A DNA stretch of 6,381 nucleotides, from contig JAIRXA010000071.1 of assembly GCA_031268525.1 (NCBI GenBank), positions 1 through 6,381 on the forward strand, given 5' to 3'. The notes under the pieces are model-generated. The model was not told the origin of the DNA. It searched no databases and saw nothing but the letters and a program-made list of their open reading frames with translations. This stretch comes from Coriobacteriales bacterium (GTDB lineage Bacteria > Actinomycetota > Coriobacteriia > Coriobacteriales > UBA8131). This document shows positions 1 through 4,938 of the stretch, in pieces. Made by a program: the position numbers and the translations under genes. The first letter of the stretch is position 1. Each line of letters starts with the position of its first letter.

Positions 1-1176
1 GCGATGGCCGATGCCTTGCAGGCACAGACACCCTACCTGCTTGAGGAAAATGCCCTCGATGTCACGGCGGCGCGCAAGAAGGGCACCGAGGAAAGCCTCA
101 TCGATCGCCTGCTGCTCACAGGCGAGCGTATCGCAGATATCGCCGAGGCTTTGCGTGTTCTCGCGGCACAAAATGATCCCATCGGCACCATCACGGAAGG
201 CCGTACGCTTTACAACGGTATCCGCCTGCGTCGCGTGCGCGTGCCTCTTGGTGTTGTGGCGATGATTTACGAGGCACGTCCCAATGTCACGGCTGACGCG
301 GCGGGGCTCACCCTCAAGACCGGCAATGCCTGCATTCTGCGTGGGGGTTCTCTGGCAAACCGATCGAACATCTCGATGACAAAGGTCCTCTACGAGGCGG
401 GTCTGGCAGCCGGTTTACCCGAGCATTGGTTGCAGTCCATTGAGACCACGGATCGCGTCGCGACCATCGATCTGATGGGTGCACGCGGGCTCATCGACGT
501 CCTTATCCCTCGGGGTTCGGCTTCGCTGATCCGCTCAACCGTCGAGAATTCCAAAGTCCCGGTTATCGAGACAGGGGAGGGGAACTGCCATCTCTATCTA
601 CATGAAGCCGCCGATCCGAACAGCATCATCCCCATTGCCCTGAACGCCAAGACTCAGCGTCCCGGGGTGTGCAATGCCATCGAGTCCGTTCTGGTCGATG
701 AGGTGGTAGCCGAACGTTTTGTCCCCTCACTCCTTGAGGCTCTGGTGGCGGCAGGCGTGCTCGTCCATGCCGATGAAACCTGCCTTGCTCTTGCACAGGG
801 GCTTGAGGATACCCTCCGCGAAGGAGTTATCGCAGCCACCGAACAGGATTGGGGGCGCGAATATCTGGCGCTTGAAATCTCGATCAAATGTGTGGCTGGT
901 ATCGCGGAGGCTATCGAGCATATCAACCGTTACAGTACCCATCATTCCGAATCCATCCTCAGTCAGGACTATGCGGCAGTCAGCCGTTTCCTGACCGAGA
1001 TCGACTCCGCGGCGGTCTATGCGAATGCTTCAACTCGCTTTACCGACGGTGGCGAGTTTGGCCTCGGTGCGGAGATCGGTATCTCAACGCAAAAGCTCCA
1101 TGCCCGAGGGCCTATGGGCCTCGATGCCCTGACCTCGACGAAGTTCATTCTGGAAGGAGACGGGCAGATCCGGTGA
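1..1176 (+). CDS. proA: Gamma-glutamyl phosphate reductase (ProA), 5'-truncated by window edge
   Basis: Cytosolic NADPH-dependent enzyme that reduces gamma-glutamyl phosphate to glutamate 5-semialdehyde, the second step of proline synthesis from glutamate. The reading frame is open from base 1 to the TGA at 1174-1176. The first visible residues (AMADALQAQ) align with about residue 30 of E. coli ProA (KIADELEAQ), so roughly 30 N-terminal residues lie upstream and the ATG at 4 is an internal Met, not the start. Family landmarks are VPLGVVAMIYEARPNVT, LKTGNACILRGG, the active-site segment NAKTQRPGVCNAIES with its catalytic Cys at 670-672, and the C-terminal STRFTDGG, FGLGAE and STQKLHARGPMGL. 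The visible 391 codons reach the usual C-terminus of a 415-420 residue enzyme. The stop overlaps the GTG of nadD. The kinase gene proB commonly lies just upstream in this arrangement, but that is outside the window. Identity is very secure. Confidence 0.97.
   Translation, partial: AMADALQAQTPYLLEENALDVTAARKKGTEESLIDRLLLTGERIADIAEALRVLAAQNDPIGTITEGRTLYNGIRLRRVRVPLGVVAMIYEARPNVTADAAGLTLKTGNACILRGGSLANRSNISMTKVLYEAGLAAGLPEHWLQSIETTDRVATIDLMGARGLIDVLIPRGSASLIRSTVENSKVPVIETGEGNCHLYLHEAADPNSIIPIALNAKTQRPGVCNAIESVLVDEVVAERFVPSLLEALVAAGVLVHADETCLALAQGLEDTLREGVIAATEQDWGREYLALEISIKCVAGIAEAIEHINRYSTHHSESILSQDYAAVSRFLTEIDSAAVYANASTRFTDGGEFGLGAEIGISTQKLHARGPMGLDALTSTKFILEGDGQIR
1152..1160 (+). promoter_or_regulatory. 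Ribosome binding site for nadD inside proA
   Basis: The purine run GGAAGGAGA lies within the last proA codons, 12 bases before the GTG at 1173. The spacing is somewhat long, but no other in-frame nadD start candidate (GTG 1191, TTG 1230) has a comparable Shine-Dalgarno. It therefore supports the start that overlaps the proA stop. Confidence 0.55.
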
Positions 1177-1901
1177 GCGGTAGACCTGCCGTGGGCACGC
1201 CCCCGCCGATAGCTCCGCGCTTCGACGCATTGATCGCTCAGGCAGATGCTGAGGCGCCGCTTAAGCTCGGCATTCTTGGCGGCACCTTTGACCCGGTACA
1301 TCTCGGACATCTCCACATTGCCGAGCAGGCCTACGCTCAATACGGCTTGACCGGCGTTCTGTTCATTCCCACAGGCAGGCCCGCCTGGAAACTCGATCGC
1401 CCGATAAGCTCCGCCGAGGATAGAATAGCCATGCTGTCGGCGGCTCTCTCTGATAACCCGCATTTTGATCTCTGTCGCCTTGAGATCGATCGTCCGGGCG
1501 TGACCTATACCATCGATACGCTGAGAACCCTCAAGGCATACTGGGCAGACGCGGTTGAGCTGTACTTCATCGTCGGTGCAGACGCGGCCCACGAGCTTTC
1601 CGAATGGCGCGACGCATCTGCGATCGCGACCCTGGTGACCATATTGGCGGCACGACGGCCCGGAGTGCTCAGCGAGCAAAGCGATGGTGGCCTGCCCTTC
1701 GATCTGCGTCCCATCGACACGGTTCCTCTCGATATCTCCTCCAGCGAACTGCGCACGCTTGCTGCCGCCGGGCGCAGTCTTCGCTACGTCGTGCCCGAGC
1801 CCGTTCGTTCCTACATACGCGAACACGGGCTGTATGGTGAGGTTGCACACGAGGTTGTGGGCGAGGCGGCAGACGGAGCCGTGCGTGAGGCAATACGATG
1901 A
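1173..1901 (+). CDS. nadD: Nicotinate-nucleotide adenylyltransferase (NadD)
   Basis: Cytosolic enzyme that transfers AMP from ATP to nicotinate mononucleotide to give deamido-NAD, the shared step of de novo and salvage NAD synthesis. The product is 242 aa. The nucleotidyltransferase signature GGTFDPVHLGH is at residues 36-46, with the HxGH catalytic pair at 43-46. FIPTGRPAWK follows, and the C-terminal ATP-binding motif DISSSELR is at 187-194, leading to the typical ending VPEPVRSYIREHGLY. The GTG start at 1173 overlaps the proA TGA (GTGA) and uses a purine-rich site inside proA. It gives about 30 residues ahead of the usual family start near LKLGILGG, so a later start (GTG 1191 or TTG 1230) cannot be excluded. 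The ATG of yqeK overlaps its stop (ATGA at 1898-1901), implying coupled translation. The C-terminal tail of about 20 residues after HGLYG is not a recognisable motif. Confidence 0.95.
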   Translation: MSGRPAVGTPPPIAPRFDALIAQADAEAPLKLGILGGTFDPVHLGHLHIAEQAYAQYGLTGVLFIPTGRPAWKLDRPISSAEDRIAMLSAALSDNPHFDLCRLEIDRPGVTYTIDTLRTLKAYWADAVELYFIVGADAAHELSEWRDASAIATLVTILAARRPGVLSEQSDGGLPFDLRPIDTVPLDISSSELRTLAAAGRSLRYVVPEPVRSYIREHGLYGEVAHEVVGEAADGAVREAIR

Positions 1902-2488
1902 GAGCGGATGCTGACATTCGCTATCAACAGGCCCGTGAGCTCCTGGCGCAGCGCCTGAGTGGTTTTCGACTTGAGCATTCCTACGCGGTTGCCGATACGG
2001 CAGCAACTTTGGCGGAAGTCTATGGAGTCGATCAGGATGCGGCACGACTTGCAGGTTTGCTCCACGACTGGGATAAGGGCTTGAGCGCTGATGAGTTGTT
2101 GGCGCGGGCTGCGTCTTTTGGTATCGAGCTTGTCGGAGGCAATGAGACCTTCATCTCCCTGCTCCACGCGCAAACCGCCGCGATGGCTCTCGGGGATGTC
2201 TTTGAGAATCTGGAGCCAGAAATCACCCAGGCTATCTCTCGGCACACTGCCGCTGCCGTGGATATGAGCGATCTTGATATGATCATCTATATTGCCGATG
2301 CCATTGAACCTCTGCGCACGGAATCGGATGCCTGCAACCTGCGCAATCTGCGTGATCTGGTTGGAACGGTCACTCTGGAGGAACTGTTCGTGCGTACTCT
2401 CGAAAAGACACTGGTCGACCTGCTCCGACGCCATGAACCACTCCATCCTTCGGCCTTGGAAGTATGGAACAGCTCTGTTATCCGATAA
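1898..2488 (+). CDS. yqeK: HD-domain diadenosine tetraphosphatase YqeK
   Basis: Predicted cytosolic metal-dependent HD hydrolase of the YqeK family, whose members cleave Ap4A symmetrically to two ADP and limit this stress dinucleotide. The protein is 196 aa, the usual size. Metal ligands are visible in order: H27 in RLEHSYAVADTA, the HD pair H56-D57 in LLHDWDKG, H90 in LLHAQTAA, H116 in ISRHTAA and D134 in YIADAIEPLR. D59 and K60 also match the family's HDxxK. The ATG overlaps the nadD stop, and a GAGG lies 7 bases upstream (1887-1890). YqeK is habitually encoded between nadD and rsfS, exactly as here, and in some bacteria is fused to NadD. The activity itself is inferred from the family. Confidence 0.92.
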   Translation: MRADADIRYQQARELLAQRLSGFRLEHSYAVADTAATLAEVYGVDQDAARLAGLLHDWDKGLSADELLARAASFGIELVGGNETFISLLHAQTAAMALGDVFENLEPEITQAISRHTAAAVDMSDLDMIIYIADAIEPLRTESDACNLRNLRDLVGTVTLEELFVRTLEKTLVDLLRRHEPLHPSALEVWNSSVIR

Positions 2489-2493
2489 GGAGG
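2487..2493 (+). promoter_or_regulatory. Strong Shine-Dalgarno of rsfS
   Basis: AAGGAGG overlaps the TAA stop of yqeK (2486-2488) and sits 4 bases before the GTG at 2498. It fixes GTG 2498 as the rsfS start and suggests that ribosomes ending yqeK can reinitiate on rsfS. Confidence 0.8.
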
Positions 2494-2497
2494 AAGC

Positions 2498-2935
2498 GTG
2501 ACGAAAGCAAGAACCCAGAAACAGGATCGTTCAACCCGAGAATGGGCCCTGATTGCGGCCCGGGCAGCCGACGAGAAGAAAGCGACCGATATCGTTATCC
2601 AGGAGGTGCGCACGGCACTCATCATCACGGATTTCTTCGTGATTGCCACCGGGGCGAATAACCGTCAGGTCGATGCCATCTGCGAGGGTGTCGAGGAGGC
2701 CTTGCGCACGGAGGCGGGCATCAAGCCCATTGGGCGCGAGGGAACCGACGAGCTGTCCTGGGTACTGCTCGACTACGGCGATTTTGTCGTGCATGTCTTT
2801 CAGCCGGAGATCCGTGAGTTTTACCGCTTGGAAACGCTCTGGAGCGATGTTCCGCTCGTCGATCTCGCCGAGGCAGGTATTCTCAATCCCCAGTATTCCG
2901 AGCGCATCGCAAAAATTGTCGGAGCTGAGGGCTGA
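2498..2935 (+). CDS. rsfS: Ribosomal silencing factor RsfS
   Basis: Small DUF143-family protein that binds uL14 of the 50S subunit and blocks 30S joining, lowering translation in starvation or stationary phase. The product is 145 aa with a GTG start placed by a strong AAGGAGG. The N-terminal 12 or so residues (TKARTQKQDRST) are charged and probably disordered. Family motifs follow: ADEKKATDIVIQEV around residues 24-37, TDFFVIATGANNRQVDAI at 44-61, and the core at 79-119 with GREG, DELSWVLLDYGDFVVHVF, PEIREFYRLE and LWSDVPLVDL. It is the last gene of the operon and faces dinB tail to tail across 53 bp. The surrounding nadD-yqeK-rsfS order supports the call. No residue that I recognise as conserved is missing. 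Confidence 0.96.
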   Translation: MTKARTQKQDRSTREWALIAARAADEKKATDIVIQEVRTALIITDFFVIATGANNRQVDAICEGVEEALRTEAGIKPIGREGTDELSWVLLDYGDFVVHVFQPEIREFYRLETLWSDVPLVDLAEAGILNPQYSERIAKIVGAEG

Positions 2936-2989
2936 GCCCTGTTCGCTGAGATTGTCGGAGTTGGGCGGCGACGGGGGCTGAGCCTCGCT
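2915..2989. repeat. Imperfect direct repeat at the rsfS/dinB convergent junction
   Basis: ATTGTCGGAG occurs at 2915-2924 and again at 2951-2960. GGGCTGAGCC occurs at 2929-2938 and 2975-2984, and CGCT follows both. The two roughly 35-40 base units differ by a short insertion. The first copy contains the last rsfS codons and stop. It also holds a weak 5-bp hairpin (AGGGC/GCCCT, 2928-2940) without a T-tract, so I do not call a terminator in this 53-bp spacer. Confidence 0.5.
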
Positions 2990-4296
2990 CACTCCTTTTC
3001 CAGACGGAGTGGATCTCTGTAGTCGTCTTTCTTCTGGGCGATGGTTCCCGTATCGCGATTTCTGAACAGCAATTCGCGTCCGTAGGTCAGTGCGTCCTCG
3101 CCGAAGCGATCTTTCACACGATCGCTTGCCAAAACGAGCGACTGCAGATCGTCGGAGGTTTCTCCGGGGTTATCCGCCTCGGCTCCGTTCATCCCAAACA
3201 GGTCCAGTTGCTCGGCTCGTCCGTCGAAACCCGAAACCGCGACCCCCACCAATCGCAGGCTCTCGCCCTCCTGCCAGATGCGCGGTATCAGTGACTGCAG
3301 AATCGGTGTGAAGACGTGCTCATTGTTGACGGGGGCATCAAGTGCCTGTTGCGCGGTGCGGATTGTCAGATCACGAAAACGCAACTTGAGAGTGACCGTA
3401 TGTCCGAGCAGATTCTTATGGCGCAGGCGTCGCCCAACCTTGGCTGCCAGCATCGCGATCGCTCGTCGGATTTCGACAAGCTCGGTGAGATCGGTCGAGA
3501 AGGTCAGCTCGTTGGAGATAGACTTCACGCTCTCATCCTGCTCGACCGGCGAGCGATCGGTGCCTAGACAGCGCTCGCGCATCATTTGGGCATTCTTGCC
3601 GAAGACGCTTTTCAGGATGCTCTCATCGGCGGTCGCAACATCGCCAAGCGTGGTGATACCACAGTCTCGGAGGCGCTCCTCGGCGACCCGTCCGATGCCC
3701 GACATCACGCGAATCGGCAGGGGAGCGAGAAAGGCGACCTCGCTCCCGGGATAGACGACCGTCAACCCCTGAGGTTTGTCCCTGTCCGATGCGACCTTGG
3801 CCACGCTCTTTGAGATGCCCAAACCGATCGAACAGGTGATGCCGAGTTCGGCGACGCGATTGCGGATACGGTCGGCCACCAGCACCGGATGCTCGCCGGT
3901 GTAGTGCCCGGGTGAGATGTCGAGGAAGGCCTCGTCGATGGAGACCTGCTGGAGACGAGGGGAGGCGTCGGTCATGATGCGCATGACTTGCTTTGAGAGC
4001 TCGATGTAGCGAGGGAAGTTGCCTGGCGTCCAGATGGCGTCGGGGCACAGGCGCGTAGCCTGCAGCGAGGGCATGGCTGAGCGCACTCCAAAGGTCCGTG
4101 CCTCGTAGGAGCAGGTTGAAACCACACCGCGCCGATCGGCGTCTCCGCCGACGATTACCGGTTTTCCGCGCCATTCAGGATGATCAAGCTGTTCGACCGA
4201 GGCAAAAAAGGCATCGAGATCGAGAAGAAGTACCGCTGCTCCCTTCCAGGGAAGCAGGCTGTCGATACCACTCAGCTCAGCTGCGCCTCTCTCCAT
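2989..4296 (-). CDS. dinB: DNA polymerase IV (Y-family translesion polymerase DinB)
   Basis: Error-prone polymerase that extends past damaged bases at stalled forks and is recruited by the sliding clamp. The product is 435 aa from the ATG at 4296; E. coli DinB is 351 aa, and the excess is mostly the C-terminal tail. Catalytic carboxylates are D26 and D28 in LLLDLDAFFASVE and D121-E122 in VSIDEAFLD; F31 is the expected steric-gate residue. Helix-hairpin-helix text (MSGIGRVAEERLRDCGI) and the little-finger domain (SISNELTFSTDL onward) follow. QLDLF at 363-367 (3196-3210) is a consensus beta-clamp binding motif, followed by a 68-residue acidic then basic tail. An in-frame TTG at 4344 would add 16 residues, but that stretch holds the LexA box and -10 element, so it is very unlikely to be coding. 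Expression is probably SOS-induced. Confidence 0.95.
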   Translation of the reverse strand: MERGAAELSGIDSLLPWKGAAVLLLDLDAFFASVEQLDHPEWRGKPVIVGGDADRRGVVSTCSYEARTFGVRSAMPSLQATRLCPDAIWTPGNFPRYIELSKQVMRIMTDASPRLQQVSIDEAFLDISPGHYTGEHPVLVADRIRNRVAELGITCSIGLGISKSVAKVASDRDKPQGLTVVYPGSEVAFLAPLPIRVMSGIGRVAEERLRDCGITTLGDVATADESILKSVFGKNAQMMRERCLGTDRSPVEQDESVKSISNELTFSTDLTELVEIRRAIAMLAAKVGRRLRHKNLLGHTVTLKLRFRDLTIRTAQQALDAPVNNEHVFTPILQSLIPRIWQEGESLRLVGVAVSGFDGRAEQLDLFGMNGAEADNPGETSDDLQSLVLASDRVKDRFGEDALTYGRELLFRNRDTGTIAQKKDDYRDPLRLEKE

Positions 4297-4303
4297 ATTC
4301 TCC

Positions 4304-4309
4304 AGTATA
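4304..4309 (-). promoter_or_regulatory. -10 element of the dinB promoter (TATACT)
   Basis: On the minus strand TATACT ends 7 bases before the dinB ATG (4296). A start site at the normal distance falls on or beside the ATG, giving a leaderless mRNA, a form common in actinobacteria. A GGAG lies only 3 bases before the ATG, too close for an ordinary Shine-Dalgarno. No clear -35 hexamer is visible; the best at about 18-bp spacing is TGGCAA. Confidence 0.6.
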
Positions 4310-4316
4310 CACGAAA

Positions 4317-4330
4317 CGAACAGATGTTTG
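4317..4330. promoter_or_regulatory. LexA (SOS) operator upstream of dinB
   Basis: The plus strand reads CGAACAGATGTTTG. This matches 13 of 14 positions of the Gram-positive LexA/DinR consensus CGAACRNRYGTTYC, and the half-sites CGAAC and GTTTG are near-perfect inverted repeats around a 4-base spacer. It lies 7 bases upstream of the dinB -10 element, in the region RNA polymerase occupies, as expected for a repressor site. dinB is a known SOS gene in many bacteria. Binding by LexA is inferred. Confidence 0.75.
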
Positions 4331-4337
4331 CCAGTGT

Positions 4338-4401
4338 AAAACAAGCAGGGACAGACACGTAGGTTGATCCGTAGGGGCAGAACCTACGAGTCTGTCCCCG
4401 C
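4338..4401 (-). terminator. Large palindrome with T-rich tail, probable terminator of the NUDIX transcript
   Basis: Arms 4345-4365 and 4381-4401 are reverse complements at 19 of 21 positions (core GGGACAGAC and CGTAGGTT) around a 15-base loop. Read on the minus strand, the hairpin is followed at once by TTGTTTT (4344-4338), as in an intrinsic terminator; the plus-strand side has no T-tract. The right arm encodes the last five NUDIX codons and the stop. The length, near-perfection and GTCTGTCCC arm also fit a mobile REP-like palindrome that became a terminator. Confidence 0.65.
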
Positions 4402-4869
4402 TAACTCCTGCGGAACAGAAGGGAGATCATCCGTGATTGCTCGCTTGACGATACGGTCGAGACCTCTTGCGAAGAACCACTCGCTGGATGACTGAATCTC
4501 GTCAGCTGACCACCACCTGATCTGCTGGAGGCGCGACCTTTCAATCTCTTCCATGTTTTCCAGAGAAACGTCCTCATGAGCCACCCTGACAAGGTAATAT
4601 CTCTCTTCGGAAAGAAACTCAGAACCTGAACGAGTGCGAAACACCTTATTTACAAAGTAGCGGACAGGTCCGACATCGCCGACTCTGAGGTTCAGCTCTT
4701 CATACAGCTCGCGTCGAAGCGCGCCCTCAAAAGTCTCTCCGTCATCCACGCCGCCTCCTGCCGTAACCCAGAACGTCTGTTCTTGGAGAAAAGGAAAATC
4801 GAACTTCATCAACAGCAGTCTTCCTGCATTACTGACGAGCAGTGCTCCGGCTCGTCGTCTGGTTTTCAT
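4384..4869 (-). CDS. NUDIX hydrolase, substrate unknown
   Basis: A 161-aa single-domain NUDIX protein, predicted to be cytosolic and to hydrolyse a nucleoside diphosphate linked to another moiety. The NUDIX box is at residues 39-61: G39, E45, R53-E54 and E57-E58, the Mg-binding residues, are all present, but the usual Gly near the end is Asn60 (EELNL instead of EETGL). The flanking strands MKTRRRAGALLVSNAGRLLLMKF and IRWWSADEI are typical of the fold. The ATG at 4869 is chosen because GGAGG lies 9 bases upstream; ATG 4878 directly abuts that GGAGG, and ATG 4911 has no Shine-Dalgarno. The gene follows the regulator by 69 bp on the same strand and may be co-transcribed. Its last codons lie in the palindrome arm. 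Sampled lines are near 48% G+C against over 60% in proA and dinB, suggesting a different origin. Substrate cannot be told from sequence. Confidence 0.88.
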   Translation of the reverse strand: MKTRRRAGALLVSNAGRLLLMKFDFPFLQEQTFWVTAGGGVDDGETFEGALRRELYEELNLRVGDVGPVRYFVNKVFRTRSGSEFLSEERYYLVRVAHEDVSLENMEEIERSRLQQIRWWSADEIQSSSEWFFARGLDRIVKRAITDDLPSVPQELAGTDS

Positions 4870-4938
4870 CAATCCCATCCTCCGTCTGTGAGCTTCAGGG
4901 CATTTTGCCATCGAGTAGGTCTGTTCAAAAAAGAGACC

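Noticed and set aside
1017..2045. Long open frame of 342 codons on the minus strand opposite proA, nadD and yqeK
   Set aside because: It lies fully antisense to three well-supported genes, has no recognisable motif, is rich in Arg, Gly, Pro and His, and is explained by high G+C at third positions.
1811..2446. 211-codon minus-strand frame opposite yqeK
   Set aside because: Antisense shadow of an HD-domain gene with all metal ligands visible; no domain text and no ribosome binding site support.
2928..2940. Hairpin AGGGC/GCCCT at the rsfS stop as a terminator
   Set aside because: The stem is 5 bp with a 3-base loop, includes the stop codon, and has no T-tract on either strand.
3623..4174. 183-codon minus-strand frame inside dinB
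   Set aside because: It is an out-of-frame reading of the dinB catalytic region with low-complexity Arg-rich sequence; the dinB frame itself is intact.
4297..4344. Extended dinB start at TTG 4344
   Set aside because: The added 16 codons coincide with the LexA box and -10 element, and no Shine-Dalgarno precedes the TTG, which itself lies in the T-rich tail of the terminator.
4870..4911. Longer NUDIX start at ATG 4911
   Set aside because: No Shine-Dalgarno precedes it, whereas GGAGG precedes ATG 4869 at good spacing, and the NUDIX fold begins just after 4869.
4888..4928. Promoter for the NUDIX gene (TTGAAC on the minus strand as a -35)
   Set aside because: No acceptable -10 hexamer is found at 16-18 bp from it, so a separate promoter cannot be supported.
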